The notes below the pieces were generated by a model. It was not told the DNA's origin. It worked only from the letters and a program-made list of their open reading frames with translations, and did not search any database. 64,000 nucleotides of DNA, taken from NCBI RefSeq assembly GCF_003096555.1, contig NZ_QEKM01000001.1, positions 1,116,001 through 1,180,000 of the forward strand. Direction: 5' to 3'. Numbering within the stretch: position 1 is the stretch's first letter; every line of letters starts with the position of its first letter. This document shows, in pieces, positions 43,754 to 55,239 of this stretch. A program made the translations under genes and the position numbers. Source of the DNA: Simplicispira sp. 125. GTDB lineage: Bacteria > Pseudomonadota > Gammaproteobacteria > Burkholderiales > Burkholderiaceae_C.

Positions 43754-43830
43754 TGGCCTGCCCGGAGGGACTCGAACCCCCGACCTATAGCTTAGAAGGC
43801 TATTGCTCTATCCGGTTGAGCTACGGGCAG
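43754..43830 (-). tRNA. tRNA-Arg (anticodon TCT)
   Basis: The minus strand folds into a full cloverleaf of 77 bases including an encoded CCA: acceptor stem CTGCCCG/CGGGCAG, D arm with GCTC/GAGC, anticodon stem ATAGC/GCTAT around CTTCTAA, and T arm GGGGG-TTCGAGT-CCCTC. The anticodon TCT at 43794-43796 reads AGA (and AGG by wobble), rare arginine codons in a high-GC genome. Confidence 0.97.
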
Positions 43831-43947
43831 CCTTTGAATCAATTGACAGCCTTGCCAAGGGCCAAGGCGTTGAGGCAGCCCGGCATCATACCTGCCCAAT
43901 GACGGCTTGCCGCATACGCGGCATGCAGTGGGAGCGATACGGGCAAG

Positions 43948-45732
43948 TTATTGCTGTTCCTCGAAAACCAGGCTGGGCGTGCCCATGATGCGGGCAGAGT
44001 CTTCCAGGTGTTCGATCAGGCGATTGGCGTAGTAGCTGTTTTGCGTGTCGGGCTCCAACGCCGCCACCGCCACATTGGCCAAGGTCTGGTTAAGGGGCAC
44101 GTAAAAGCTTCCGGCAGGCACGTCAATGGCACTGCGCACCAGAGCAATCTGTGAACGCACAATGCCTTCGCTGCCCGCCATGGGGCCACGCACGTCCTGG
44201 CGAGCCGTCGTTTCGCGTGCGGTTTCCTGGTATGTGTCAGCCAGCAGTGAGCCGGGCTCGGCCACGCGCATCACCTGCACGCCCAGCAGCTTGAGGCGGT
44301 CAACAGCTATGGTCGAAGCTGCCGACAGCCAGTAACCGCAAGGTCGCGCCCGCGATTTGACGGTGCGCAGCTTGAGTGAAGAGTTCCAGTCGACGTCCAG
44401 AATGCGGTCTTCACCCGATTCGGGGTCAAGCATGGTCAGCGCGTGTTTTTCTGGCGTCTGCGCAGCCTCTACCACCACCTGATCGCGGCATGCCTGGGCA
44501 ATGGTGTCACGCACCACATAGGAGCGCACTTGCTCCAGACGGGCGGCGCGCTCGGCGGTGCTGCGCAGCGCGCTGCTGATGGCGCTGATCTGCGAATGCA
44601 CACGGCGCTGGATGTGCATGCGGCCAATGCCGATGCCGCGGGTTTCCACCAGCAGGCTGACCGCATTCTTCAGGCCATTGACATTGCGACCCGTATCGGG
44701 CTGCACTCCGCCCATCGACATCTGCATATCCTCGGAGCGGTTGGAAGTGGTGTAGTACCACTCGGTACTCAATCCCTGGCCCTTGAGGGCCTGGAGCATG
44801 GGTGCGTGGTACCACTCGCTTGAGGCCTTGGTCAAAAACTCGTGGACGTTGGCCGTAGTGGCGTACTGCAGCAAGACGTCGTGGCGTTGTATTGCATGGA
44901 ATTTCTGCAGATAGCGGCCTGCCACGGTGAATTCATGGGCGTCCAGCACCAGGATGGGCCGGTAGTCACGGGTCAGCACCGCCAATGCCTGGGCCTCGGG
45001 GGTGTTCAGCAGTAGGTGATCGCGGTTCATGTCCACGCCATTGGCCGTGCTGCGGGTTCCGGTTTCGGCGCCATCGGGGTTGGCACGGGGCACGATGACG
45101 ACGTTGATTTGGTCGAGCAGTGGTTCCAGCAACCCATGGGCCAATTCTTGGGCAACCACCAGCAGAGCTTCGCTACCTGCAGGCTCGTCGCCATGTTGCT
45201 GCCCGATCAATAGAACGGTGGGCCGCTTGCCGGCAACCAGGGTGTCGGGACCGGTATCCTTATCGCGGGTCAGTACCAACGCGGAAATGGATTCGCCGCG
45301 CTGGGACGGCCCCAGCCGCAACACACTGGCCAAGGTGCCGCTGCGCGATGGGGTGTCTGCAATCTGATCGAGCCACTGGTTGAGTTCGGCATTGGTGGTA
45401 AAGGCGCGGCGCTGATCCGCCAGGCCAGGGGTGCTATAGCGCACCACCGGGTCCGGAAAACGTGCAGCAACAGCGGCATTGAAGGGAAGGTCCTGCAGCG
45501 TTCCCGCCTGCACCGGCATTGGCCGGGTAACGGGCTGGACGGATGGGGCTGCCTGTACAAACCCAGGCTGCGGCGCACCCAGCGGTGCGGGCACCACGAC
45601 CGTACCGCGCAGAGGTGGTGCAGGGGCCTTGGCAGGCCAGGGCGGCAGCGGCGTCGTGCTGCAAGCGGTCAATAAAGCAGCTGCCAGCAAAGAAGCCAGC
45701 GGCCAGCGGCCTGGTCTGCGGAGTGTTTGCAT
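43948..45732 (-). CDS. M14-family zinc carboxypeptidase-like lipoprotein
   Basis: A 594-residue protein with a lipoprotein signal (hydrophobic stretch then LLTAC). After a Pro/Ala-rich linker comes an M14 peptidase domain: the zinc motif QQHGDEPAGSE (HxxE), substrate-binding NRD, the third zinc ligand in LVLDAHEFTV and the catalytic glutamate in LLVETRGIG. The C-terminal 230 residues are unassigned. It should sit on the periplasmic face of a membrane and cut peptides, perhaps cell-wall peptides. The ATG at 45732 places the signal peptide correctly; upstream in-frame ATGs at 45747 and 45771 are possible. Confidence 0.84.
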   Translation of the reverse strand: MQTLRRPGRWPLASLLAAALLTACSTTPLPPWPAKAPAPPLRGTVVVPAPLGAPQPGFVQAAPSVQPVTRPMPVQAGTLQDLPFNAAVAARFPDPVVRYSTPGLADQRRAFTTNAELNQWLDQIADTPSRSGTLASVLRLGPSQRGESISALVLTRDKDTGPDTLVAGKRPTVLLIGQQHGDEPAGSEALLVVAQELAHGLLEPLLDQINVVIVPRANPDGAETGTRSTANGVDMNRDHLLLNTPEAQALAVLTRDYRPILVLDAHEFTVAGRYLQKFHAIQRHDVLLQYATTANVHEFLTKASSEWYHAPMLQALKGQGLSTEWYYTTSNRSEDMQMSMGGVQPDTGRNVNGLKNAVSLLVETRGIGIGRMHIQRRVHSQISAISSALRSTAERAARLEQVRSYVVRDTIAQACRDQVVVEAAQTPEKHALTMLDPESGEDRILDVDWNSSLKLRTVKSRARPCGYWLSAASTIAVDRLKLLGVQVMRVAEPGSLLADTYQETARETTARQDVRGPMAGSEGIVRSQIALVRSAIDVPAGSFYVPLNQTLANVAVAALEPDTQNSYYANRLIEHLEDSARIMGTPSLVFEEQQ

Positions 45733-45950
45733 GGAATTTGGAACCATTGCTGGTGTGGGAAGAGGGGGCATGGTCATGCTGCGGACGGCCGTTGCGGCCT
45801 CAAAGACCCAGGGGATCCGGGCCATGTCTGGGCGCGATATTACCCGGCGATAGCTGTGGTGAATGTCAGCGGAAACGCCACCGTACGTTACTGAGCGACC
45901 CGGTTCAGTGGAATGCTGAAAACAGGGCTGTCTGGAATTTACGTTGAAAA

Positions 45951-46014
45951 TACTATCAACTTAATAGCTGGATGCGCTTGCTGCCAGGGCGTTAGAGTGG
46001 TTTTTTTATCAAAA
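45951..46014 (-). repeat. dispersed palindromic repeat, copy K
   Basis: On the minus strand the block reads TCTAACGCCC, a short spacer, AAGCGC, ATCCAGCTATTAA. The gap 45733-46096 between the M14 peptidase gene and rhlE holds this repeat and the rhlE terminator; I see no gene in the rest. Confidence 0.72.
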
Positions 46015-46056
46015 TCACAAAAAACCGAGAAAAAGGTACGCTCGCACCGCACAGGC

Positions 46057-46093
46057 AAAAAAGCCTGCGTTGCACATTGGCAACGCAGGCTTT
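46057..46093 (-). terminator. rho-independent terminator of rhlE
   Basis: On the minus strand GCCTGCGTTGC pairs perfectly with GCAACGCAGGC (11 pairs) around a six-base loop and is followed by six T. It begins a few bases after the rhlE stop. Confidence 0.92.
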
Positions 46094-46096
46094 GGG

Positions 46097-47824
46097 TTAA
46101 CGCCCGTAGGAACCGCGCGAGCCGCCGCCACTGCGGCCTCCACCACCGCCACCTCCGCTGCGGCCACCGCCGCCGCCATAACCCCCGCTGCGGGCGCCGC
46201 CACCGCCACGGCGACCACGGTCCGCCATGCTGTCGACGCTGGTACGCATAGGATCTGGCTGCGAAGAACCACCTGAATTGCGCTGGGATGGCATGCTGTG
46301 TCCACCATGCGTACCGAGGTGGGCGTTGTCGCGCGGTGGCTGGTCGTCAAAACGATGCCCGCCGCCCCCGCCGCCGCCTGTACCGGCGGGACGGTTGCGG
46401 GCCGGGGCCTGGCCTCTGGGTGCACTACCCGGGCCTTGGGCATTACGGGGCGCATTGCTGCGACCGCCGCCGCCTGCGCTGCGCCCACCGTTACCGCTGC
46501 CACCGCCACCCGGACGCCCGCCGCGCTCACCTTGGCCTGCCTTGTTGGTGCGGATGCGGTCCATCATTTCGGTGCGCGCGGCCTTGGCAGCCGCCTGCAT
46601 CACATCACGGCTGGGCGGCCGACCGGCCCCGCCCCAAATGGTTTGTCGACCCATGGCGATGGGCTCTGCCTGTTCACCATCTTCAGGACCAAAGCCTTCG
46701 AGCAACTGCACCGGGATTTCCTGCTTGGTGAAGCGCTCGATTTCCATCATGAAGCCTTCTTCGTCCATGCAGACCAGGCTGACGGCTTCGCCGCTGTTGC
46801 CCGCGCGCCCCGTGCGGCCAATGCGGTGCACGTAGTCTTCGGGGACGTTGGGGATCTCGTAGTTGACGACGTGCGGCAACTCGTCGATGTCGATGCCGCG
46901 TGCAGCAATATCAGTGGCGACCAAGGCCCGGATGTCGCCGGTCTTGAAGCCGGCCAGTGCCTGTGTGCGTGCGCTCTGGCTCTTGTTGCCGTGCAGCGCC
47001 ATGGCCTGTACGCCATTCTTGGTGAGGAATTCGGCCACGTTGTTGGCGCCAAACTTGGTGCGTGTGAACACCAGTACCTGGCTCCAGTTGTTCTGCTGAA
47101 TGATGTGCAGCAACACCTGCTTTTTCTTGGTGCGGCCCACGGGGTGGATCACCTGCGCAATGCGCTGCACCGTGGTGTTGCGCGGCGTCACCTGGATGCT
47201 TTGCGGGTTCTTGAGCAGAGTGGCTGCCAGTTCGCGGATTTCGTCGCTGAACGTCGCCGAGAACAACAGGCTTTGCTTTTCCTTGGGCACCAGGGCCAAA
47301 ATTTTCTTCACGTCATGGATGAAACCCATGTCGAGCATGCGGTCGGCTTCGTCCAGAACCAGTACTTCGACCGTGGAGAGGTCCAGAAAACCCTGTTGTT
47401 GCAAGTCCAGCAGGCGGCCGGGCGTGGCCACGAGGAAGTCAACGCCGCGCTTGATGCGGTCGATTTGCGGGTTCATGCCCACGCCGCCAAAAACGACGGT
47501 GGAATTGAGATCCAGGTATTTGCCGTACTGGCGAATCGATTCCTCGACCTGTGCGGCCAGTTCGCGCGTGGGGGTCAGTACCAGGGCGCGCACACCCTTG
47601 CCGCCAAACTTGTTTTTCGGGGCAGCGCTTTGCGACAAACGGTGCAGCATGGGCAGCGTGAAGGCTGCCGTTTTGCCCGTACCGGTTTGTGCACCGGCCA
47701 GCAAGTCCTGGCCCGCCAGCACGGCTGGAATGGCCTGCGCCTGAATGGGAGTGGGGGTCTCGTAGCCCTGCTCACGCACAGCCTTCATGATGGCCGGAGC
47801 CAGATTCAAATCGTCAAATGTCAT
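46097..47824 (-). CDS. rhlE: DEAD-box RNA helicase RhlE with a long Gly/Arg-rich tail
   Basis: A 575-residue ATP-dependent RNA helicase. Motifs in order: AQTGTGKT (I), PTREL (Ia), [13 protein letters not shown] (II), SAT (III), then the second RecA domain with [11 protein letters not shown] (V) and HRIGRTGR (VI). After about residue 385 the protein is a low-complexity, positively charged tail of roughly 190 residues dominated by Gly, Arg and Ser, with RGG-like repeats, likely for RNA binding and possibly condensate formation. RhlE helicases act in ribosome maturation and RNA turnover, often in the cold. The gap of about 250 bases upstream to ettA could hold a long leader, but no structure is clear to me. 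Confidence 0.94.
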   Translation of the reverse strand: MTFDDLNLAPAIMKAVREQGYETPTPIQAQAIPAVLAGQDLLAGAQTGTGKTAAFTLPMLHRLSQSAAPKNKFGGKGVRALVLTPTRELAAQVEESIRQYGKYLDLNSTVVFGGVGMNPQIDRIKRGVDFLVATPGRLLDLQQQGFLDLSTVEVLVLDEADRMLDMGFIHDVKKILALVPKEKQSLLFSATFSDEIRELAATLLKNPQSIQVTPRNTTVQRIAQVIHPVGRTKKKQVLLHIIQQNNWSQVLVFTRTKFGANNVAEFLTKNGVQAMALHGNKSQSARTQALAGFKTGDIRALVATDIAARGIDIDELPHVVNYEIPNVPEDYVHRIGRTGRAGNSGEAVSLVCMDEEGFMMEIERFTKQEIPVQLLEGFGPEDGEQAEPIAMGRQTIWGGAGRPPSRDVMQAAAKAARTEMMDRIRTNKAGQGERGGRPGGGGSGNGGRSAGGGGRSNAPRNAQGPGSAPRGQAPARNRPAGTGGGGGGGHRFDDQPPRDNAHLGTHGGHSMPSQRNSGGSSQPDPMRTSVDSMADRGRRGGGGARSGGYGGGGGRSGGGGGGGRSGGGSRGSYGR

Positions 47825-48076
47825 GGATTGAAATGCACCCAACCGGGTGCCGGGTGTCGGCCTGTCCAGGCAGTCTGCGAAAGGACTGCCGAGCCAGTGT
47901 CAGGCTGACGAGGTTCAAAGGTGGGAGCCTGCAATGACTTGCTTCGTCCCCAGCAAAGTGCTGATATCGAGCGCAACTGGAGTGCCCAACTTCAAGTATT
48001 GTCGCATGAGTCGATAATGGGGGCTGGTTTGCGCAACCTCTTGCGCATGTTTGATTTGCAGGTTTGACTACACACA

Positions 48077-49738
<1,662 letters not shown>

Positions 49739-49789
49739 AAGTAGGATATCGCCTGGACGTTTTCTTCCCCAGCCCCTCATCGCCCCGCC

Positions 49790-52135
49790 ATGCAACAGCC
49801 TGCGCCTCGTACTAGGACGGTATTCCGCGCCTGCGTTGTCAACGCAGTGCGCGAGGGCGAAGCCCTGATGACGCAGCTGGTGCAGGTCACGCGCGGTGCG
49901 CTGACCAGCCAGGAATCTGAGCTGAGGGACATTGCGCGGCGCAACCTGGCCAGTGATGCGCTGCGCTTGCTGAACCAGCAAGAGACAGCGCTGGTCAAAG
50001 CCTACCCCATGGCCTTGCTGGAAATTTTTGCGGAAGGTCCGTCGGCCGCCAAGCCACACCAGGCGGATGCCAGCGGCATGGATTTTGGCGAACTCTCACT
50101 GGTTGACGACGCCGAAGTGCAGGCACAGGTGGAGTTGTCCCGTACCCAGCAAATGGCGGTACATGCCACCGATGCGGTGCTGGCCGAACTCAACGCACTG
50201 GTCAGTGGAGCCCAGGGGCTGAACCGCGTGCAACCCGAACGCAACCCGTTGCGCCCCGAGAACTACATCCGCGCGTTGCAGCAGGTGATTTCCGAGTCCG
50301 GGGTGGCGGCGCCCATCCGTGAAGCCTGGATGCAGCACATGGGCGATCTACTGGGCTCGCAGCTGGTGGATGTGTACAAACGCGCCGCCAAAAGCCTGCG
50401 CGAGCAGGGTGTGCGTCCCGTGGGCTATGGCGTGGTGGCCATGCCGGGCTCGAGCGCCATGGGCGGACTCGCAAGGGGCGGGGCCAGTGGCTACGGCACT
50501 TATGGCAATCCCACAGGCTACGGTCATGGCATGGGCGGCGCCAGCGGCTATGGCAGCCCCTCTTCGATTTACGGGCGTGCGGGCATGGCTTCTGGCTGGA
50601 GCGGCGACCCCGGCCCCATGGGGGGTCTCGCGCCCGAAGCGGAAGAGGCCTTGCTGACCGTGGGCATCCTGCGCCAGATGTTGGCCGGTGGTGGCGACCC
50701 GTTTGAGATTCCGCGCGCTGGACCGGTAGTCACAGGCTTTGCACACGCCCATGTGCAGCCGGCGCGCATGGAAGCACAGGGTGGCGGCTCCAGCGTGTAC
50801 GGCACACCCGTTGGCGGACAGTACGCCAACGTTGCGGTTTCCGAAGCTATGGAGGACATCGCCCAACTCGAACGCCTGGTCGGGCGCCTGGCCCAAAGCC
50901 AGCCCGGGTACGCCCCCAGCGGGCAGGGTGCACCCCGCAGCGTCTACGGCGTACCGTATGGCGGCGCGGCCGAATCGCCCGCCATGGCCGCCGAGGTGGT
51001 GGCACGCATGGTAGAGAATATTTCCCAGGATTCACGCCTGCTGCCCCCCGTGCAGCAAGCGGTGCAAAACCTGGAGCCAGCCATCCGCAAGCTGGTGCGC
51101 CACGACCCGCGATTTTTCAGCGATGGCGACCATCCAGCGCGCCGCCTGCTCGACGAGTTGACGCAGCGCAGCTTGGCCTTCACCAACGTGGAAGAGCCCG
51201 GCTTCAAACGTTACATGCGTCTGGTAGACCAGGCGGTCAACCACCTCGCGCAGCAGCCCGATGTCACCAGCGCAGCGCCCTTCGAGGCCGTGCTCAAGGC
51301 GCTGTCATCGGCCTGGGAAACGCAAGAGAAAAAGCAGCAAGCCCGCCGCACCGCCGAAGAAAAGGCCTTGCTGCGCGCCGAACAACGCGAGTTGCTGGCC
51401 GAAAAAATTGCCGCCAACATCCGTGCCTTGCCCGATATTGACAAGGTGCCTGCTGACATCCTGGAATTTGCCACCGGCCCCTGGGCCGATGTGGTGGCCC
51501 GGGCGCAACTCAAGCAGCCCGAGGGCGCTGATGGAGACCCCGGTGGTTACCTGGCCTTGGTGCCGCTCTTGTTCTGGAGCGTTCAACCCGAACAGGTGGG
51601 TGAAGACCTCGGCCGTATGGTCGATGCCATACCCGGCATGCTAGCGACGCTGCGCGAGGGCCTGGCCACTATTGGCCACCCCGACAGCAGCACCAGCGCA
51701 TTGATTGAACGGCTCGTCTTGCTGCACCAGCAGATTCTGGATTCGCCGCCTGCCGTAACCGAGCCCGTCGACAGCGCCGAGATCGGCATCGAATCGATGG
51801 CCGATGATCTGTCCAATTCCTCGCAGAGCGCCGTGGATGTGGATCTGAATGCAGCGCCCGGCATTGACGATCTTTTCGTGGTTGGTGCCTGGGTGGATCT
51901 GGTTTCCAACGGTAAGGTCATGCGTACGCAACTGACCTGGGCCAGCCCGCATAAAACGCTGTTCCTTTTCACCGCCGCTGATAACAGCACCCAGTCCATG
52001 ACACGCCGCATGCGCGACAAGCTGGCGGCAGAGGGGCTGCTGCGCGTGATGTCGGGCAAACATGTAGTGGAACGCGCTATTGACGCCATGGCCAGCTCTG
52101 GACGCGGCAGCAGTCCGCCATCCACCCGTCGCTGA
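49790..52135 (+). CDS. DUF1631 family protein
   Basis: A 781-residue protein of a family found mainly in beta- and gamma-proteobacteria and of unknown function. N-terminal helices are followed by a Gly/Tyr/Ala-rich low-complexity stretch (about residues 220-300), a helical middle with a charged coiled-coil-like part near residues 500-545, and a C-terminal beta-rich domain (DLFVVGAWVDLVSNGKVMRTQLTW in parts) that recalls a PilZ-like barrel. No signal peptide or membrane segment, so cytoplasmic. Some databases name the family thymidine phosphorylase, for which I see no basis. It starts about 50 bases after ettA on the same strand. Confidence 0.85.
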   Translation: MQQPAPRTRTVFRACVVNAVREGEALMTQLVQVTRGALTSQESELRDIARRNLASDALRLLNQQETALVKAYPMALLEIFAEGPSAAKPHQADASGMDFGELSLVDDAEVQAQVELSRTQQMAVHATDAVLAELNALVSGAQGLNRVQPERNPLRPENYIRALQQVISESGVAAPIREAWMQHMGDLLGSQLVDVYKRAAKSLREQGVRPVGYGVVAMPGSSAMGGLARGGASGYGTYGNPTGYGHGMGGASGYGSPSSIYGRAGMASGWSGDPGPMGGLAPEAEEALLTVGILRQMLAGGGDPFEIPRAGPVVTGFAHAHVQPARMEAQGGGSSVYGTPVGGQYANVAVSEAMEDIAQLERLVGRLAQSQPGYAPSGQGAPRSVYGVPYGGAAESPAMAAEVVARMVENISQDSRLLPPVQQAVQNLEPAIRKLVRHDPRFFSDGDHPARRLLDELTQRSLAFTNVEEPGFKRYMRLVDQAVNHLAQQPDVTSAAPFEAVLKALSSAWETQEKKQQARRTAEEKALLRAEQRELLAEKIAANIRALPDIDKVPADILEFATGPWADVVARAQLKQPEGADGDPGGYLALVPLLFWSVQPEQVGEDLGRMVDAIPGMLATLREGLATIGHPDSSTSALIERLVLLHQQILDSPPAVTEPVDSAEIGIESMADDLSNSSQSAVDVDLNAAPGIDDLFVVGAWVDLVSNGKVMRTQLTWASPHKTLFLFTAADNSTQSMTRRMRDKLAAEGLLRVMSGKHVVERAIDAMASSGRGSSPPSTRR

Positions 52136-52173
52136 GAGCTGAAACGCCCGCCCTTATAGGGCGGTACAACCTC

Positions 52174-53493
52174 CTAGCGTGCCAACCTGCCGCGCACCAT
52201 CTGGATGTGGTTGCGCAATGCATACAACTCGTCGGCATAGGCCAGCGGCACGCTGACCTTTAACACCTGCGCTTCCAGCGCATCGAGGGCCTGCGTCAGA
52301 TCACAGGAGGGTGCTTGGCCCGAGACCATGTCGTTTTCAATCTCACGCAACCGCCCATACCAACGAAACACCCGCGAACGCACGCGCAGTTGGTAGAGCG
52401 GCGGTACGACACGCGACAAGGGCAGCATGACGGCGATCAAGATGCCCAGCACCAGCCACATACGCTGGACCAGGTTGGCCAGCCAGAATGGAAGGTAGCG
52501 CTGCAGCAAGGGCACAGGCTCGTTGATGGCGCGGTCGGCTTCGGGCGCAATCTCCAGCTCGCTGTGCCGTGTGCTGGGAAACTCCCTGGCCCGGTTGAAC
52601 CAGCCCGCACCGCTGTGCAGGGTCTGTGCATGCTGGGCAAACAGCTGCAGCAGGGCCGGGTGGGTGTCGGTGCGGGTCAGCAGGGCCGTGGTGGATGCGA
52701 CCAGCCGCACATCGTGGACAGGCACATTGCCTGCCAAATCCACCACACCGCGCGGCAAAGTGACCGGGGTAAGGAATGGAAAGCGCCGACCATAAGCCTC
52801 GTTTTGCGGAAAATCCATCAAGCGCACGCCCGGGGTTTGCAACAGCATTTGCACCATGGGGGATTCAGGCGCTGAGGCAAACACCAGCACATCGATCTTG
52901 CCGTCCAGAAAAGCCACGGTGGCCGGGGTTTGCTCCAGGCGGGACAGCCGCAGATCTGAGGCCAGCATATGGTTGGCATCCAGCAGTTTGTCCACCAGGA
53001 TGGGCACACCGCTGCCCTCGGTACCCACATTGACACGCAGGCCGCGCAGCTGGGGCAGGGCGTCCAGCCGCCCGGCCGGGGTGCTGTGGCGCACGGCCTG
53101 GGTACGGTAGAACAGCCACAGGGGCTCTACAAACAGACTTCCCAAAGACCGCAGTTGATCGTGGTCTTCGGCCTCCAGCACGGCGGTTCCACCTTGCACA
53201 AAGGCCAGGTCGGCGCGCCCCTCGCGCAGCAGTTGCAGATTGGCGAGCGATCCTTCGCTGGGCAGCAGGCGTACCTCGATGCCCTGTGCCGCCAGTGCCT
53301 TCTGGTAGCGCTGGCCAAATTCAGCGTAGGCGCTTTGCTCGGCGCCCGTGGCCAGCACTACATACTTGGGCGGTGTGGGGTTGAGCCACCAATAGGCCAA
53401 GGCCAGCAGGCCCACAGCCAGCAAAGCCAGCGGCCCGGCAGACACCAGCATGTCCCGCAAGGAGAGCAGTGTGGAGCGAAAAGCCTGCGGCAT
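52174..53493 (-). CDS. TAXI-family solute-binding protein with membrane anchors
   Basis: A 439-residue protein. An N-terminal membrane segment (about 18-36) precedes a periplasmic TAXI-type binding domain (VVLATGAEQSAYAEFGQRY, GSLANLQLLREGRADLAFVQGG in parts). A second membrane segment near residue 345 (LVQRMWLVLGILIAVMLPLS) leads to a cytoplasmic helical tail. Classical TAXI proteins are soluble and deliver acids to TRAP transporters; here no TRAP membrane genes are nearby, so it may be a sensor or a partner of a remote transporter. Its ATG overlaps the upstream peptidase stop by one base. Confidence 0.8.
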   Translation of the reverse strand: MPQAFRSTLLSLRDMLVSAGPLALLAVGLLALAYWWLNPTPPKYVVLATGAEQSAYAEFGQRYQKALAAQGIEVRLLPSEGSLANLQLLREGRADLAFVQGGTAVLEAEDHDQLRSLGSLFVEPLWLFYRTQAVRHSTPAGRLDALPQLRGLRVNVGTEGSGVPILVDKLLDANHMLASDLRLSRLEQTPATVAFLDGKIDVLVFASAPESPMVQMLLQTPGVRLMDFPQNEAYGRRFPFLTPVTLPRGVVDLAGNVPVHDVRLVASTTALLTRTDTHPALLQLFAQHAQTLHSGAGWFNRAREFPSTRHSELEIAPEADRAINEPVPLLQRYLPFWLANLVQRMWLVLGILIAVMLPLSRVVPPLYQLRVRSRVFRWYGRLREIENDMVSGQAPSCDLTQALDALEAQVLKVSVPLAYADELYALRNHIQMVRGRLAR

Positions 53494-54509
53494 CACATCG
53501 TCCCGTCCATGTCGGCCATGCTCGGCAGGTGCAGCCCCTCCGAAGTGGTGATCGCCTGCGCAGCCTGTACCGCGCGCAGCACGGCACGGGCTGTGGCCTC
53601 GGCAGCCATGGTGCACAGCAGCAGCATGCCCGGATTCTTGCCCGCAAGGCCTGTGCCCAAGGCAAACAAGGTATCGCCATCGAGCATGGTGTGCACCGGG
53701 TTGATGCTGCGCGCCAGGCCATCGTGCGCGGCCACGGCCAGGCGGTGGGCCTGGGCTTTGGTAAGCATGGCGTCTGTGGCTACCACGCCGATGGTGGTGT
53801 TGGTACCTGCGAGCAGGGACTGTGCTGACTCGCCGCGCAACAGGGCACGCCGGGTATCGACCAGTTGCAGCCCATCGGCCGTACGCGCACCCGCCACCGG
53901 GCGGGCGGTGTCGGGGTCCAGGACATCGCCTACGGCATTGCAGGCAATCAACGCCCCCACCGTCACGCCATCGACCGTGACCGAGGCGGTTCCAATGCCG
54001 CCCTTCATGGCCCGCGCCATGCCAAACATCTTGCCCACACTGGCGCCGGTACCCGCACCGACGCTGCCCTCCAGCGGATCGGCAGGGGAGGCGGCTGCGC
54101 AGGCGGCGTAACCGGCGGCGGCGTCGGGGCGAACGCGCATATCGCCCACCATCAGGTCGAACAGCACGGCGGACGGCACCAGCGGCAGGCGGCCCACGCC
54201 AATGTCCAGCCCCACGCCTTGTTCTTCGAGCCAGCGCACAGCGCCGGTGGCGGCCTCCAGGCCCCAGGCGCTGCCACCCGAGAGCATGACGGCGTGCACC
54301 TGCTCGACCAGGTTGCTGGGATCAAGCAAATCGGTCTCGCGCGTGCCGGGCGCCGCTCCGCGCACATCCACACCGGCCACAGCACCGTCACGGGCCAGCA
54401 CCACGCTGCACCCGGTGGGGCGGCGGCTCTCGGTGTAGTGACCCACCTCGATACCGGCCACACGGGTGATGCTGCCCTGGTCTCGGGCGCAGGAAGAGGA
54501 GGAAATCAT
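53493..54509 (-). CDS. P1-family (DmpA/L-aminopeptidase D-esterase) peptidase
   Basis: A 338-residue N-terminal-nucleophile-type hydrolase of the DmpA/BapA family. The opening GSITRVAGIEVGHYTE, SGGSAWGLEAATGA, the VGAGTGASVGKM turn and GTNTTIGVVATDA match the family; the Thr/Ser region in GTNTTIG is where autocleavage exposes the nucleophile in relatives. Such enzymes release N-terminal amino acids or beta-amino acids from peptides and amides. It is coupled to the TAXI gene by a one-base overlap. The cleavage site is inferred by family comparison. Confidence 0.86.
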   Translation of the reverse strand: MISSSSCARDQGSITRVAGIEVGHYTESRRPTGCSVVLARDGAVAGVDVRGAAPGTRETDLLDPSNLVEQVHAVMLSGGSAWGLEAATGAVRWLEEQGVGLDIGVGRLPLVPSAVLFDLMVGDMRVRPDAAAGYAACAAASPADPLEGSVGAGTGASVGKMFGMARAMKGGIGTASVTVDGVTVGALIACNAVGDVLDPDTARPVAGARTADGLQLVDTRRALLRGESAQSLLAGTNTTIGVVATDAMLTKAQAHRLAVAAHDGLARSINPVHTMLDGDTLFALGTGLAGKNPGMLLLCTMAAEATARAVLRAVQAAQAITTSEGLHLPSMADMDGTM

Positions 54510-54536
54510 GCGGCCGATTATGAAGCCGCAGCCGGG

Positions 54537-55058
54537 TTACCTTGGCGCTTGGTGGTAGCTCTTGAACACGCGGGTGCTGCCATTTCGCGCGACCAGCAGC
54601 ACGTCGTAGGGATCGCGCCGGTTGCCATAGGCCGGGCCGTCCATACCGGGCGAGCCCACCGGCATGCCGGGCACCGCCAGTCCCAAAGCCTTGGGCTTTT
54701 GCTGCAGCAGCGCGCGCACATCGCTGGCCGGTACATGGCCCTCGATGAGGTAGCCGCCCACCAGGGCGGTATGGCACGAGCCCAGCTTTTGCGGCAGGCC
54801 CAGGCGTGCGCGCACCGCGTTGTTGCCCGTGTCGTGGATGGTGAAGTGAAAGCCATTCGCTTCCATATGGGTGATCCAGTCGTGGCAGCAAACGCAGCTG
54901 GGGTCTTTCCAGATTTCAACGGGCGTTGCCTGGGCGGCACGCACCAGGCGCGATGCGGCCAGCGCCGCCGCCAGCGCAGGCAGGCTCGCCAGCAGATGGC
55001 GGCGCTGCAGGCCGCTGTGGGAAGCACGAAGGGGCGAGAGGAAGAGCGGGGTAGGCAT
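54537..55058 (-). CDS. DUF411 metal-binding-type exported protein
   Basis: A 173-residue protein with an N-terminal RRHLLASLPALAAALAAS export signal (twin-arginine-like). The mature domain has the family CVCC pair in KDPSCVCCHDWITHM, a further conserved Cys in GSCHTALVGGY and the MPVGSPGMD block. DUF411 proteins are associated with metal resistance loci and are thought to bind metals by these cysteines. The ATG at 55058 has GAAAGAA upstream; a TTG at 55073 is possible. It belongs to a neighbourhood with a cation exporter and MerR regulator. Confidence 0.86.
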   Translation of the reverse strand: MPTPLFLSPLRASHSGLQRRHLLASLPALAAALAASRLVRAAQATPVEIWKDPSCVCCHDWITHMEANGFHFTIHDTGNNAVRARLGLPQKLGSCHTALVGGYLIEGHVPASDVRALLQQKPKALGLAVPGMPVGSPGMDGPAYGNRRDPYDVLLVARNGSTRVFKSYHQAPR

Positions 55059-55144
55059 GGAAAATTCTTTCAATGGCTGGCGATCGATGGGACGATTCTG
55101 GGGCAGGGTGCGCCGACCGTGGCATCGAACGCCGAAAAATTAGA

Positions 55145-55198
55145 GAAAAATGGCTGTAGCGCTTATCTGTATTGCGCAAGCAGCTATCAAATTATTCA
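55145..55198 (+). repeat. dispersed palindromic repeat, copy D
   Basis: Reads TGTAGCGCTTAT, a short spacer, GCGC, AAGCAGCTATCAAA. It lies in the gap between the small secreted-protein gene (ends 55240) and the DUF411 gene. Confidence 0.78.
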
Positions 55199-55239
55199 AT
55201 TGAAGTGCAGCGCAAGGCATGCCCTGGAGGGCGCAAGAA

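Noticed and set aside
46100-46250. Glycine-codon-rich tract at the rhlE 3' end, considered as a simple repeat locus
   Set aside because: It is coding low-complexity sequence of the helicase tail.
52145-52170. CGCCC...GGGCG hairpin after the DUF1631 gene as a terminator
   Set aside because: The stem is short and no T-run follows on either strand.
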